A stretch of DNA of 64,000 nucleotides, taken from the NCBI GenBank assembly GCA_913053875.1, contig CAJXGN010000001.1, positions 124,001 through 188,000 on the forward strand, in the 5' to 3' direction. Shown piece after piece: positions 46,593-56,539 of the stretch. Source of the stretch: an uncultured Agromyces sp. (GTDB lineage: Bacteria > Actinomycetota > Actinomycetes > Actinomycetales > Microbacteriaceae). The stretch's first letter is position 1. Every line of letters begins with the position of its first letter. The translations under genes were made by a program, and so were the position numbers. The notes under the pieces are model-generated. The model saw only the letters and a list, made by a program, of their open reading frames with translations, searched no databases and was not told where the DNA came from.

Positions 46593-47648
46593 TCAGCCGC
46601 CGAGCTGGTCGAGCAGCGCGCCGAGGAACACGTCGGGGTGCTCGAGGTGCGGCGAGTGGCCGCAGTCGGGCACCTCGACCTCTCGGGCCGTGCCGCCGTT
46701 GTCGACGTAGCGGCCGAGCACGGCGCGCGTCTGCGAGACCATGGGCTGCGGCGGCGCGGCATCCGCCCCCGGCCAGCCGGGGATCACGCCGAGTGCGCCG
46801 AGCTGGTTCAGGTCGAACAGCGAGGTGTCGGAGACGATCACGTCGTCGGCGCCGTGGATCCAGAGGATCGGCGGCTTGGTCGCCAGGTCGGCGATGCCCG
46901 ACACGTTGAAGACGGTCGGCGCCATGGTGTTGAGCACACCAGACGTGCCGGGCGCGAAGCCGGGCCAGTTGTCCGAGCCCGCCGCATCGCCCGGGTAGTT
47001 GCCCGTGCCGGTCTTCGTGGTGAGCATCGACTCGACCCAGATCGCGTCGTACTCGCTCGTGAACCCGGGCTTGACGTAGGTGCCGAGGTACACCGAGAGC
47101 GGCGAGGCCGCCGAGTCCGACGACCGGTCGCCGTCGGCGAGGCGCTGCACGAACTCGGGGTTGGCGCCGCCGCCGCCCGCGCCGGCCGCATCCGGGGTCA
47201 CGAGCGCGCCCGAGGCATCCGTCGCCCCGAACCCGTAGGGCGACACGGGGTCGACGAGGGTGACGGATGCCACGGAGACGTCATGGTGCTCGAGCAGGAA
47301 CTGCATCACGACGCCGCCGCCCATGCTCCAGCCGACGAGGTGGACGTCGGAGAGCCCGAGAGCTGCGATGACGGATGCCACGTCGTCGGCGAAGTCCCCG
47401 AGGCCGCGCGTCGCGTCGACCGGCAGGGTCTCCGACTCGCCGAAGCCGCGCAGGTCGACCGCGAGCGCCCGCACGTGATCGGGCAGGCCGAGCATCGTCG
47501 GCTGCCAGAACAGCGACGACGACACGTTGCCGTGCACGAACAGCACGGTGCGCGCCGCGGTCGCCGACGGGCGCTCGAGCACGCGCGCGGTCAGGCGCGG
47601 CGTGGTGACGTCGTGGGCGGTGATGCCGTGCAGCAGGGTGTCGGTCAC
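46593..47648 (-). CDS. Alpha/beta hydrolase (351 residues)
   Basis: An alpha/beta-hydrolase fold enzyme with the nucleophile elbow GWSMGG, the oxyanion region FVHGNVSSSLFW, and the catalytic His in DCGHSPHLEHPD. It is longer than usual because of a lid insertion (about 145-240) with a Gly-rich stretch. The GTG start follows GAGGAG. It lies 99 bases downstream of the CoA-transferase subunit B gene and is the last gene of the long minus-strand string. An esterase or lactonase acting on an imported ester is plausible. Confidence 0.85.
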   Translation of the reverse strand: MTDTLLHGITAHDVTTPRLTARVLERPSATAARTVLFVHGNVSSSLFWQPTMLGLPDHVRALAVDLRGFGESETLPVDATRGLGDFADDVASVIAALGLSDVHLVGWSMGGGVVMQFLLEHHDVSVASVTLVDPVSPYGFGATDASGALVTPDAAGAGGGGANPEFVQRLADGDRSSDSAASPLSVYLGTYVKPGFTSEYDAIWVESMLTTKTGTGNYPGDAAGSDNWPGFAPGTSGVLNTMAPTVFNVSGIADLATKPPILWIHGADDVIVSDTSLFDLNQLGALGVIPGWPGADAAPPQPMVSQTRAVLGRYVDNGGTAREVEVPDCGHSPHLEHPDVFLGALLDQLGG

Positions 47649-47747
47649 GGTGACTCCTCGTCGAGTGGTGCGGTGGAACGTGCGGAACGGTTGGATCGGT
47701 GGTGCGTCGACGGGGTGTCGGCGTGCGGGACTCGCGTGGCGGCGGTA

Positions 47748-48389
47748 TCAGGCCGGGACGGCGACCCTGAGCGGCGGCTCGGTCGCGGCGACGACCTCGT
47801 CGACCGTGACGCCGGGCGCCACCTCGACGAGCACGAGGCCGTCGGGCGTGACGTCGATCACGGCGAGGTCGGTGATGATGCGGTCGACCACGCCGATGCC
47901 CGTGAGCGGCAGCGAGCAGTCGTTCACGATCTTCGCCGAGCCGTCCTTCGCGACGTGCTCCATCAGCACGATGACCTGCTTGGCGCCGTGCACGAGGTCC
48001 ATCGCGCCGCCGGGGCCCTTGACCATCTTGCCCGGGATCATCCAGTTGGCCAGGTCGCCGGTCGCCGAGACCTGCATGGCGCCGAGGATGGCGGCGTCGA
48101 TCTTGCCGCCGCGGATCATGCCGAAGCTCATCGCCGAGTCGAAATACGCCGATCCGGGCAGCACCGTGACGGTCTCCTTGCCGGCGTTGATGAGGTCGGG
48201 GTCGACCTGGTCCTCGGTGGGGTACGGGCCGACGCCGAGGATGCCGTTCTCCGACTGCAGCACGACCGTGACGCCCTCGGGCACGTAGTTGGGCACGAGC
48301 GTCGGCAGGCCGATGCCGAGGTTCACGTAGGCGCCGTCGGGCAGTTCCTGCGCCGCGCGGGCGGCCATCTCCAGGCGGGTGAGCGCCAT
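47748..48389 (-). CDS. scoB: 3-Oxoacid CoA-transferase subunit B
   Basis: The catalytic subunit of a succinyl-CoA:3-ketoacid CoA-transferase. The active-site Glu is in [14 protein letters not shown], and [15 protein letters not shown] and [19 protein letters not shown] are family landmarks. At 213 residues it has the normal beta-subunit length. It follows the subunit A gene by 1 base. It would activate acetoacetate or a related 3-keto acid. Confidence 0.95.
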   Translation of the reverse strand: MALTRLEMAARAAQELPDGAYVNLGIGLPTLVPNYVPEGVTVVLQSENGILGVGPYPTEDQVDPDLINAGKETVTVLPGSAYFDSAMSFGMIRGGKIDAAILGAMQVSATGDLANWMIPGKMVKGPGGAMDLVHGAKQVIVLMEHVAKDGSAKIVNDCSLPLTGIGVVDRIITDLAVIDVTPDGLVLVEVAPGVTVDEVVAATEPPLRVAVPA

Positions 48390-48390
48390 C

Positions 48391-49182
48391 TCAGTTCCCC
48401 TCTGCTGTCTCGTCGAGCTGGCGCACGGTGCGCTTCTCGATGCGCTTCTCGACGTCGGTGCCGACCACCACGAGGCGGTCGACGTAGATGCCGGGCAGGT
48501 GCACGGCGTCCGGGTCCAGCTCTCCGGGCTCGACGAGCTCCTCGACCTCGGCGACGCAGACGGCACCCGCCATCGCGGCCAGCGGCGAGAAGTTGCGCGC
48601 CGACTTGTCGAACACGAGATTGCCGTGCCGGTCGCCGCGCAGCGCGTGCACGAGCGCGAAGTCGGTCGTGATCGCCTGCTCGAGCACGAACTCGCGATCG
48701 GCGCCGCGGTACTCGAACACCTGCTTCGGCTTCGCCTCGCTCGCCAGCGCGATCGAGCCGTCGGCCGCGTACCGCTGCGGCAGGCCGCCCTCGGAGACCT
48801 GCGTGCCCACGCCGGTCTGGGTGTAGAACGCGGCGATGCCGCTGCCACCGGCGCGCAGCTTCTCGGCGAGCGTGCCCTGCGGGGTGAGCTCCAGCTCGAG
48901 CTCGCCCGAGAGGTACTGGCGGGCGAACTCCTTGTTCTCCCCCACGTACGACGATGTCATCTTGCGGATCAGGCCCTCGGCGAGCAGGACGCCCAGGCCC
49001 CAGTCGTCGACGCCGCAGTTGTTCGACACGACCGACAGGTCGCCCACGCGGCGCTCGAGCAGCGCGTCGATCAGCACCATCGGGATGCCGCAGAGCCCGA
49101 ACCCGCCCACGGCGAGACTGGCCCCTGAGGGGATGTCGGCCACGGCCTCCGCCGCGGAGCCGACCACCTTGTCGAGTGTCAT
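48391..49182 (-). CDS. scoA: 3-Oxoacid CoA-transferase subunit A
   Basis: The 263-residue alpha subunit of the CoA-transferase. GGFGLCGIP at the N-terminus is the CoA-binding signature, and YTQTGVGT and [13 protein letters not shown] are typical. Its ATG overlaps the stop of the upstream hydrolase gene (ATGA). With subunit B it forms the heteromeric enzyme that converts acetoacetate to acetoacetyl-CoA at the expense of succinyl-CoA. Confidence 0.95.
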   Translation of the reverse strand: MTLDKVVGSAAEAVADIPSGASLAVGGFGLCGIPMVLIDALLERRVGDLSVVSNNCGVDDWGLGVLLAEGLIRKMTSSYVGENKEFARQYLSGELELELTPQGTLAEKLRAGGSGIAAFYTQTGVGTQVSEGGLPQRYAADGSIALASEAKPKQVFEYRGADREFVLEQAITTDFALVHALRGDRHGNLVFDKSARNFSPLAAMAGAVCVAEVEELVEPGELDPDAVHLPGIYVDRLVVVGTDVEKRIEKRTVRQLDETAEGN

Positions 49183-50081
49183 GCGATCTCCTTCGTTCGC
49201 GCCGCATCGAGCCGGTCGGCGATGACCGGAGCGACCTGCTCAGCACCATGGTCGCCCATGATGACGGTGTAGTGGTTGACGCCCTCCGCCTCGACGAAGG
49301 TCGCGTCGTGCAGCTGATCGCGCCACGCGTCCACCGTCTCGGGCGCGTAGAGCGCCTCCGGCTGGTCGAACAACCCGCGCGGTGCGCGCACGAACGCGAT
49401 CGGCGTCTCGAGCGCCATGAGCGCCGCCGCGTAGTCGTCGGTGCCGTCGAGTTGCAGCGAGTTCTCGGCGATCGCCTCGGGGTTCGCCGACGCGCGCAGC
49501 TCGGGCGCCTCGCCGACCAGGTCGTAGTCGACGTACGACTCGATCTCGTCGCTCCAGTAGGGCCCGATGCCCGGGTGCTTCCGCCAGAACTCGCGATACA
49601 CCTCGACCGACTCGAACGTCATCGACAGTCGCTCCAGCGCGGGGCCGAGCGTGGCCGCGGCCGCCTCCTCGGGCGTCATGCCCGCGGGCGGCGGGATCGG
49701 CAGGCCGCCGTCGACCAGCACGAGCGACTCGACGCGCTCGGGGAGCAGCTCGGCGAAGCGAACCGCGACGAACGCCCCCATCGAGTGGCCCACGACCACG
49801 GCACGGTCGATGCCTGCGGCGTCGAGCACCGCGGCCATGTCGTCGGCGTGCACGCGCAGGCCGAACGGGCCGGGCAGGCCGTTGCTGCCTGCGCGACCGC
49901 GCAGGTCGGGCGCGACCACGCGCACGCCCTCGAGCCGGTCGGCCACGAACGGCCAGGCCAGGTGGCTCGAGGTGATGCCGTGGATCGCGAGGACCGGCGT
50001 GCCCGGGGCATCCGCCCGCCACTCGCCGTAGGTCAGCTCGCCGCCGGCGACGGGTGCGGTGCGGCGTACGGGGGCGCTCAT
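49179..50081 (-). CDS. Alpha/beta hydrolase (300 residues)
   Basis: An alpha/beta-hydrolase with the nucleophile elbow GHSMGAF, the oxyanion segment [12 protein letters not shown], an acidic residue in the VDGGLP region and the catalytic His in [11 protein letters not shown]. Overlaps of 4 bases with both the dehydrogenase and scoA genes mean tight co-expression with hydroxyacid metabolism. Hydrolysis of a hydroxybutyrate ester or oligomer, or of a lactone, would fit; other esters cannot be excluded. Confidence 0.87.
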   Translation of the reverse strand: MSAPVRRTAPVAGGELTYGEWRADAPGTPVLAIHGITSSHLAWPFVADRLEGVRVVAPDLRGRAGSNGLPGPFGLRVHADDMAAVLDAAGIDRAVVVGHSMGAFVAVRFAELLPERVESLVLVDGGLPIPPPAGMTPEEAAAATLGPALERLSMTFESVEVYREFWRKHPGIGPYWSDEIESYVDYDLVGEAPELRASANPEAIAENSLQLDGTDDYAAALMALETPIAFVRAPRGLFDQPEALYAPETVDAWRDQLHDATFVEAEGVNHYTVIMGDHGAEQVAPVIADRLDAARTKEIA

Positions 50082-50824
50082 CGGGCGCTCCATCCGCCGT
50101 CCATGGTGTAGCTCGCGCCCGTGACCATGCCGGAGTCGGGGCCGGCCAGCCAGCAGACCAGCGACGCGACCTCCTCGGGCTCGACGAGGCGCTTCACGGC
50201 CGACTCGGTGAGCATGATCTTCGGCACGACCTCCTCCTCGGGGATGCCGTGCACGCGCGCCTGGTCGGCGATCTGCTTCTCGACGAGCGGCGTGCGCACG
50301 TACGCCGGGTCGACGCAGTTGCTCGTCACGCCGTGCGGGCCGCCCTCGAGGGCGGTGACCTTCGAGAAGCCCTCCAGCCCGTGCTTGGCCGAGACGTAGG
50401 CCGACTTGAAGGCGGATGCCCGGAGGCCGTGCACGCTCGAGAGGTTGATGATGCGGCCGAACCCGCGCTCGTACATGCCCGGCAGGGCGGCGCGCACCAG
50501 CAGGTACGGCGCCTCCAGCATGAGCCGCAGGATGAGCGAGAACTTCTCCGGCGGGAACTCCTCGATCGGGCTCACGTACTGGATGCCCGCATTGTTCACG
50601 AGGATGTCGATGTCGAGCACCGTCTCGGCGAGCGCCGCGGTGTCGGACAGGTCGACCTGCCAGGCGGTGCCGCCGATCTCGTCGGCGAGGGCGGTCGCGG
50701 CCTCGCCGTTCAGGTCGGCCACCGTGACGGAGGCCCCGCGGTCGGCGAAGGCACGGGCGCACGCGGCGCCGATGCCGCTGGCGCCGCCCGTGACGAGCGC
50801 GCGTCGTCCGGTCAGGTCGGTCAC
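50078..50824 (-). CDS. 3-Hydroxybutyrate dehydrogenase-type SDR
   Basis: A 248-residue SDR resembling (R)-3-hydroxybutyrate dehydrogenase. TGGASGIG cofactor motif, NNAGIQYVSPIEEFP (the conserved GIQ segment of this subfamily), catalytic Ser in NLSSVHGL and YVSAKHG active site. A GTGA overlap couples it to the TetR gene. It would oxidise 3-hydroxybutyrate to acetoacetate with NAD, matching the CoA-transferase two genes downstream. Confidence 0.88.
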   Translation of the reverse strand: MTDLTGRRALVTGGASGIGAACARAFADRGASVTVADLNGEAATALADEIGGTAWQVDLSDTAALAETVLDIDILVNNAGIQYVSPIEEFPPEKFSLILRLMLEAPYLLVRAALPGMYERGFGRIINLSSVHGLRASAFKSAYVSAKHGLEGFSKVTALEGGPHGVTSNCVDPAYVRTPLVEKQIADQARVHGIPEEEVVPKIMLTESAVKRLVEPEEVASLVCWLAGPDSGMVTGASYTMDGGWSAR

Positions 50825-51489
50825 GATTCCTCCTTCGTCGTCGATGCCGCCGCGGGGCGGCCCAGTGCGCCTCCGATGAAGCGCATCATCTCGTCGAGCA
50901 CGTGCTCGGGCACGGCCGAGGTGCCCGACGCGGTCGGATCGGCGGCGCCGCCGCCCTCCCCCGAGCCGTTGCTGCCCCAGAGCACCCAGCGCATGCCGAT
51001 CATCTCGCCGATGCCCATGAGCGCCCACGCGGCGACGGTCGTGTCGATGTCGCCGATCTCGCCGGCGCCGTGCGCCTGGTCGAGACCCTCGATGTAGCCC
51101 TCGACGATGCGCGTGTAGTGCAGGCGCAGCGCCTCGGGCGAGACCAGCTCGGCCTCGCGCACCACGCGGTACAGCGCCGGGTGCTCGGCCGTGAAGCGGA
51201 AGAACGCCGCGAAGCCCTCGCGCTCGGCCGAGATGCGGTCGGGCGCGCTCGCGGCACCCTCGGCCATCGCGTGCCGCACGCGGCGGTTCAGGTCCTCCAC
51301 GAGCTCGTTGAACAGGTCGAGCTTCGAGTCGAAGTACAGGTAGAACGTGCCCTGGCCCACGCCCGCGCGGTCGGTGATGCGCGAGACGGATGCCTCGGTG
51401 TAGCCCAGCTCGGCGAACACGTCCTCCGCCGCCTGCAGGATGCGCCGTCTCGTCTCGGCGCCCCGGGCGGTGCGCGGCTGCGCGCTCAT
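50821..51489 (-). CDS. TetR family regulator inside the liv/hydroxyacid operon
   Basis: A 222-residue TetR regulator. The helix-turn-helix is at about 15-60 (ASVSRITDRAGVGQGTFYLYFDSK). The helical effector domain is followed by a Gly/Ser-rich loop. It sits in the middle of the operon, coupled by 4-base overlaps to the acyl-CoA synthetase and the dehydrogenase. A likely binding site is the inverted repeat at 57777-57802 between livK and the divergent thiolase gene, which would control both directions. Confidence 0.88.
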   Translation of the reverse strand: MSAQPRTARGAETRRRILQAAEDVFAELGYTEASVSRITDRAGVGQGTFYLYFDSKLDLFNELVEDLNRRVRHAMAEGAASAPDRISAEREGFAAFFRFTAEHPALYRVVREAELVSPEALRLHYTRIVEGYIEGLDQAHGAGEIGDIDTTVAAWALMGIGEMIGMRWVLWGSNGSGEGGGAADPTASGTSAVPEHVLDEMMRFIGGALGRPAAASTTKEES

Positions 51490-53033
51490 CGCGCCGTCTC
51501 GCGTTCCGCGCGGGCGCGCTCGGCGAGCACGTGCCGCAGCACCTTGCCGCTCATCGAGCGCGGGATCTCGTCGATGAAGCGGATGTCGCGGGGCACCTTG
51601 AAGCCCGCGAGCACGCCGCGAGCGTGGGCGACCAGCTCCGTGGCATCCGTCACCGCACCCCGGCGCATGACCACCCAGGCCTGGCCGGTCTCGCCCCAGC
51701 GCGAGTCGGGCACGCCGACCACGGCGACGTCGTCGACGGCCGGGTGCGAGCGCAGCGCCTCCTCGACCTCGGCGGGGGCGACCTGCTCGCCGCCGGAGAT
51801 GTAGACGTCCTTGATGCGGTCGACGATGGTGAAGTACCCCTCGTCGTCGCGGTGCACGAGGTCGCCCGTGTGCAGCCAGCCGCCGCGCAGCGCGAACGCC
51901 GTCTCCTCGGGGGCCCGGAAGTAGCCGGGGAACACCGCCGGGCCGCGCACGAGCAGCTCCCCCGACGCCTCGCCCTCGAGCTGCTCGCCCGTCACGGGGT
52001 CGGCGATCGCGACCTCGACGTGCGGGTACGGCTTGCCGGCCGAGCCGAGGTGCGTGCGCGCGTCCTCGTCGGGCAGGCAGAGCACGTTCGGCGCGGCCTC
52101 GGTGAGCCCGTAGCCCTGCGAGAGGGCCACGCCCCGCGCGTGCCAGGTGCGCAGCAGCGCCGGCGGCATGGGCGCGCCGCCCACGATCGCGTGCGACAGG
52201 CTCGACAGGTCGGCCTCGGCGAAGCCCGGGTGCTGCGCGAGGAAGAGGTAGTTCGCGGGCACGCCCATCATCGTCGTGATGCCGCGCTCGTCGATGAGCC
52301 GCAGCACGCGACCCGGGTCGAAGGTGCGCTCGAGCACGACCGTCGCACCCACCCACCAGGCGAGCAGCGGCTGGATGTTCCAGCCGCCCACGTGGTACTG
52401 CGGCATGACCGCGAGCACGGTGTCGTGGGTCGTGATCTCGGCGATGCGCGAGAGCGCGAGGTTCGACCAGAAGCAGTTCGCGTGTGTGAGCACGGCGCCC
52501 TTGGCATTGCCGGTCGTCCCCGACGTGAAGATGATGAGCAGCGCGTCGTCGTCGGCGACCGGGCGTCGCTCCGGCGCATCCGCCCGCTCTCCGCTCGGAG
52601 CGGGCACGTCGGCCTCGACTCCGTGCGCACCGGGCGCCGCGTCGGCCAGCCGGCCCGGGAGCCGGTCGCGGGCGGCGCGGGCGAGGGTCTGGAACTCCTC
52701 CTCGACCACGAGCAGCGCCGGGTCGGACGCCGCGAGCTGCTCGGCGAGCTCACGGGGCGTGAGCCGCCACGACAGGGGCACGAGCACGAGGCCCGCCTTC
52801 GCGCAGGCGAAGAACAGCACGACCTGGTCGGCGCTGTTGCCGGTGACCGTCGCGATGCGGTCGCCCACGCCGTAGCCGGCGTCGAGCAGCCGCTCGGCGA
52901 GGCCCGCCGCGCGCTCGTCGAGCTGCCGGTACGTGATCGCCACGCCCCGGTCGTCGACGGCCACGCGGTCGGGCGTCGCGATCGCGCGATCCCGGGTCCA
53001 GCGCCCCAGCGTGTGCAGCCCTGCGTCAGGCAT
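51486..53033 (-). CDS. Acyl-CoA synthetase (AMP-forming) of the hydroxyacid operon
   Basis: A 515-residue ANL-superfamily ligase. The P-loop FTSGTTGNAKGAVLTH, adenylate-binding GYGLTEAAP, hinge GWLHTGDLVH and catalytic Lys in SMSGKVLRHVL are intact. It overlaps livM by 8 bases. Together with the transporter it probably activates the imported acid; whether that is a fatty, hydroxy or aromatic acid is not determinable from sequence. Confidence 0.92.
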   Translation of the reverse strand: MPDAGLHTLGRWTRDRAIATPDRVAVDDRGVAITYRQLDERAAGLAERLLDAGYGVGDRIATVTGNSADQVVLFFACAKAGLVLVPLSWRLTPRELAEQLAASDPALLVVEEEFQTLARAARDRLPGRLADAAPGAHGVEADVPAPSGERADAPERRPVADDDALLIIFTSGTTGNAKGAVLTHANCFWSNLALSRIAEITTHDTVLAVMPQYHVGGWNIQPLLAWWVGATVVLERTFDPGRVLRLIDERGITTMMGVPANYLFLAQHPGFAEADLSSLSHAIVGGAPMPPALLRTWHARGVALSQGYGLTEAAPNVLCLPDEDARTHLGSAGKPYPHVEVAIADPVTGEQLEGEASGELLVRGPAVFPGYFRAPEETAFALRGGWLHTGDLVHRDDEGYFTIVDRIKDVYISGGEQVAPAEVEEALRSHPAVDDVAVVGVPDSRWGETGQAWVVMRRGAVTDATELVAHARGVLAGFKVPRDIRFIDEIPRSMSGKVLRHVLAERARAERETAR

Positions 53034-54123
53034 CGACGGTCTCCTTCGACTCGAGCGCCGTCGAGCGTCGGTGCGTGCGGAGTCGCTGCGGGATGCCCGC
53101 GATGCCGCCCGGCAGGAACATGACGACGAGTATGAAGAGCGTACCGAGGATGAACAGCGGCTCCGAGAGCGGGATGCGCAGCACGTCGGGCAGCGCGGCG
53201 ATCGCCTCCGAGCCGGCCAACGCGGTGAGTCGCTGGTCGAGCAGCGTGTAGATGAGGCCGCCGATGATCGCGCCCCAGCGGTAGCCGACGCCGCCCAGCA
53301 CCACGATGACGAGCAGCGTCAGCGTGAAGTCGGCGGTCGCGACGCGCGGGGCCGCACCCGACTGGAGCAGCAGGTAGCCCATGCCGGCGACCGCGGCGAG
53401 CGCGCCCGCCACCGTGAACACCAGCAGCTTCACCGGGTAGGGGCGCACGCCGAGCACGCGCACGCGCAGCTCGTTCTCGCGGCCCGCGGCGGCGACGTGG
53501 CCGGCGCGCGAGCGCTCGACCCACAGCACCACGAGGTACACGAAGACGAGCACGCCGAGCGCGAACCAGTAGAGGTTGCGCGTGTTCATCACGCCGATGA
53601 AGCCCTCGGGCACGTGCGTGATGTCGAGCGCGAGGCCCTCCTCGCCGCCGGTCGCGCCGCCCGGGTTGCGGCGGATGAGCACCGACCCGGCCTGCGCGAA
53701 GGCGAGCGTGACCATGGCGAACGAGATGCCGCCGACGCGCAGGGCCAGCGAGCCGACCGTGAGCGAGAGCACGATGCCGAATACGAGCGTGATGAGGATG
53801 GCGCCGATGAAGACGACCTCGCTCGGCAGCTCGGACGGGGCGAACCACTCCAGCACGACGCCCAGCCCGTAGGCACCGGCCGCGAAGAACAGCGCGTGGC
53901 CGAACGAGAGCATGCCGGCCAGGCCGAACAGCAGCCGGTAGCTGAGCGCGAGCGCCGCGATGAGCATGGCGTACGCGAGCAGCTGGAGCGTGCCGGGCGT
54001 GTAGGTGGGGCCGGGGAACACCCCGGGGATCTCGATGGCGAGCAGCGGCAGGATGGCCGCGAGCACGATGATCGCGGCGGATCCGGCGATCCAGGCGATG
54101 CGGCGACGGTTCGTGGTGGTCAT
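53026..54123 (-). CDS. livM: Branched-chain amino acid-type ABC transporter permease (LivM)
   Basis: A 365-residue inner-membrane permease of the HAAT family with ~9 helices, the motifs LFGLAGMLSFGHALFFAAGAYG and GGVGYRWGAIIGG. A 4-base ATGA overlap joins it to livH. The symbols in this cluster follow the transporter family; the true substrate may be a carboxylic acid rather than an amino acid, given the catabolic genes co-transcribed with it. Confidence 0.92.
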   Translation of the reverse strand: MTTTNRRRIAWIAGSAAIIVLAAILPLLAIEIPGVFPGPTYTPGTLQLLAYAMLIAALALSYRLLFGLAGMLSFGHALFFAAGAYGLGVVLEWFAPSELPSEVVFIGAILITLVFGIVLSLTVGSLALRVGGISFAMVTLAFAQAGSVLIRRNPGGATGGEEGLALDITHVPEGFIGVMNTRNLYWFALGVLVFVYLVVLWVERSRAGHVAAAGRENELRVRVLGVRPYPVKLLVFTVAGALAAVAGMGYLLLQSGAAPRVATADFTLTLLVIVVLGGVGYRWGAIIGGLIYTLLDQRLTALAGSEAIAALPDVLRIPLSEPLFILGTLFILVVMFLPGGIAGIPQRLRTHRRSTALESKETVDA

Positions 54124-54998
54124 GCTGCTGCCTTCCCCATGAGTCCGCTCGGGCGGATGAGCAGTACCGCTGCGAGCGCGAGCACGACCGCGAGGTCGCC
54201 CGTGCCGCCGAGGTAGAAGTTGGCGAACTGCTGCAGCACCGCCACGAGCACCGACGCGATGGCCGCGCCCGCGAGGGAGCCGAGCCCGCCGATGACGGTC
54301 ACGATGAAGGCGAAAATGAGCAGCGAGCTGCCGAGGTGCGCCGACACGTAGCCGTAGTAGACCGATGCGAGCACGCCGCCGAGTCCGGCCGCCGCGCCGC
54401 CGATCGCGAACACGAGGGTGAACGAGCGCCGCACGTCGATGCCGAGCGCGGTCACCATGTGCCGGTTCTCGACGCCGGCGCGGATGATGAGGCCGTACCG
54501 GGTGCCGCGCAGGAAGAGCACGATGCCCAGCAGCACGAGCACCGCGATGCCGATCAGCAGGAACCGGTCGTTCGGAATGCGCGCGCCGAGGATCTCGGTG
54601 GTCTCGGTGAGCCACGCGGGCTTCGCGGTGTAGATCGGGTCGGTGCCCCAGATGCCCTCCATGAGGGCGACCCCGGCGAGCGCGAGACCCACCGTGACCA
54701 GCACCTGCTCGATGTGCCGCTCGTAGAGCCGGCGGATCAGCAGGTACTCGGTGAGCGCCGCGACGATCGCGCCGACCACGACGCCGACGAGCATCGAGAG
54801 CAGCAGGCCGCCCCACGTGCCGTCGGAGACGCGCCGACCGACCTCCCAGCCGAGGAACGCGCCGATGGTGAGGAACACGCCGTGCGCGAAGTTCAGCACG
54901 TGCATGAGGCCGTAGATCAGCGACAGGCCGGATGCGACCAGGAAGTAGAGCGCGCCGAGGCCGAGGCCCGTGACGAGCAGCAGGATGACGGTGCTCAT
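54120..54998 (-). CDS. livH: Branched-chain amino acid-type ABC transporter permease (LivH)
   Basis: A 292-residue permease with ~8 helices. The LMHVLNFAHGVFLTIGAF segment, the RAGVENRHMVTALGIDVRR cytoplasmic loop and VIGGLGSLAGA are family signatures. It overlaps livF upstream and livM downstream by 4 bases each, so transporter subunits are produced in stoichiometric order. Confidence 0.93.
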   Translation of the reverse strand: MSTVILLLVTGLGLGALYFLVASGLSLIYGLMHVLNFAHGVFLTIGAFLGWEVGRRVSDGTWGGLLLSMLVGVVVGAIVAALTEYLLIRRLYERHIEQVLVTVGLALAGVALMEGIWGTDPIYTAKPAWLTETTEILGARIPNDRFLLIGIAVLVLLGIVLFLRGTRYGLIIRAGVENRHMVTALGIDVRRSFTLVFAIGGAAAGLGGVLASVYYGYVSAHLGSSLLIFAFIVTVIGGLGSLAGAAIASVLVAVLQQFANFYLGGTGDLAVVLALAAVLLIRPSGLMGKAAA

Positions 54999-55780
54999 GC
55001 GCGACCCTCCTCGGTCGTGGTGTCGGTGGTGGCGGATGCCTCGGGCGCGGGCGCGCCCTCGGAGGCATCCGACTCGGCGTGGTCGCCGTGCACGCCCAGC
55101 AGGCGGTGCACCAGGTCGTCGTCGTCGAGGAACTCGGCGGCGCCGCCCGTGTGCACGACCCGGCCGCCGCTCAGCACGACGACGTCGGTCGCGAGCTGGC
55201 GCACGACGTGCAGGTTCTGCTCCACGAGCAGGATCGGCACCGTGTCGGCCACCGCCTCGAGCGCCTCGGCGACCTCGCCCACGATCTTGGGCGCGAGGCC
55301 CTTCGTGGGCTCGTCGACGAGCAGCACCCGGTTGTCGTTCAGCAGGGCGCGCGCGAGCGAGACCATCTGCTGCTGGCCGCCCGAGAGGGTGCCGGCGCGC
55401 TGGGCCTTCCGCTGCACGAGGTCGGGGAACAGCCGCTCGACGAGCTCGCGCCGCGGCTCGGCGTCGCGCTCGGCGAGGCGGAGGTTCTCGGCGACCGTGA
55501 GGCCCGCGAAGACCTCGCGGTCCTCGGGCACGTAGCCGACGCCGCGCTGCACGATGCGGTGCGTGGGCAGCCGGTCGACCCGGTCGCCCGCCAGGCGCAC
55601 GTCGCCGGTGCGGTCGATGAGGCCGAGCACGGCCTTGATGGTGCTCGTCTTGCCGACGCCGTTGCGCCCGAGGAGGGCGGTGACGCCGGAGGACGGCACG
55701 GTGAAGCTGACGTCCTCGACCACCTGCTGGCCCGCGATGCGGGCGTGGAGGCCCGAGACGGCCAGGATCGGCTCGCTCAT
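54995..55780 (-). CDS. livF: ABC transporter ATP-binding protein (LivF)
   Basis: A 261-residue ATPase with Walker A GRNGVGKTST, signature TLSGGQQQMVSLARAL and Walker B VLLVDEPTKGL. The C-terminal ~30 residues (Glu/Ala/Thr-rich) extend beyond the usual LivF end. It overlaps livG and livH by 4 bases each. Confidence 0.94.
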   Translation of the reverse strand: MSEPILAVSGLHARIAGQQVVEDVSFTVPSSGVTALLGRNGVGKTSTIKAVLGLIDRTGDVRLAGDRVDRLPTHRIVQRGVGYVPEDREVFAGLTVAENLRLAERDAEPRRELVERLFPDLVQRKAQRAGTLSGGQQQMVSLARALLNDNRVLLVDEPTKGLAPKIVGEVAEALEAVADTVPILLVEQNLHVVRQLATDVVVLSGGRVVHTGGAAEFLDDDDLVHRLLGVHGDHAESDASEGAPAPEASATTDTTTEEGRA

Positions 55781-56532
55781 ACGGTCTCTCCCAGGTAGGC
55801 GGACTGGACGGTGGGGTCGGCCATGACGGCCTCGGGGGTGTCGCAGGCGAGCAGCTCGCCGTGGTGCATGACCGCGACCCGGTCGACGAGGCCGAGCACG
55901 ACCTCCATGTGGTGCTCGACCATGAGCACCGTGCGCCCGCCCCGGTGGAGGCGGCGGATGACCTCGGACAGTGCGGGCACGTCGCCCGAGCCGACCCCGG
56001 CCATGGGTTCGTCGAGGAGGACCAGCTTCGGCTCGGTCGCGATGAGCATCGCGATCTCGAGCTTGCGCTTCTCGCCGTGCGCGAGACCGGACGCCTCGGC
56101 GTCGGCGCGGTGGCCCAGGTCGACCTCCTCGAGGGCCTCGCGGGCCCGGCGGGTGGCCGCGTCGGTGGCCCGCGGTACGCGGAACACCGACGCGGCCCGG
56201 CCCTCGCGGGCCTGCGCCGCCAGGCGCACGTTCTCGAGCACGCTGAGTGCTCCGAACACGCTGGACGTCTGGAACGTCCGGCCGAGCCCGACTGCTGCGC
56301 GGCGATGGATGGGTTCCTTCGTGACGTCCTGTCCGTCGAGCTCGACCGATCCGGCGGTCGGCGCGAGCAGGCCGGAGACCACGTTGAAGAGCGTGGTCTT
56401 GCCGGCGCCGTTCGGGCCGATGACGCCGAGCATCTCGCCGTGGGGGACGCTGAGCGTCACCTCGTGCAGGATGCGGGCACCGCCGATGGTCAGGCCGACC
56501 CCGTTCAGGGACAGCATCGCGTGTTCGCTCAT
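55777..56532 (-). CDS. livG: ABC transporter ATP-binding protein (LivG)
   Basis: A 251-residue ATPase. Walker A is GPNGAGKTTL, the Q-loop region is GRTFQTSSVFGALSVLENV and Walker B is LVLLDEPMAGV. The signature motif reads LAHGEKRKLEIA, as is common in LivG-type proteins. It lies 7 bases after livK and overlaps livF. Confidence 0.94.
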   Translation of the reverse strand: MSEHAMLSLNGVGLTIGGARILHEVTLSVPHGEMLGVIGPNGAGKTTLFNVVSGLLAPTAGSVELDGQDVTKEPIHRRAAVGLGRTFQTSSVFGALSVLENVRLAAQAREGRAASVFRVPRATDAATRRAREALEEVDLGHRADAEASGLAHGEKRKLEIAMLIATEPKLVLLDEPMAGVGSGDVPALSEVIRRLHRGGRTVLMVEHHMEVVLGLVDRVAVMHHGELLACDTPEAVMADPTVQSAYLGETV

Positions 56533-56539
56533 GTTGCAG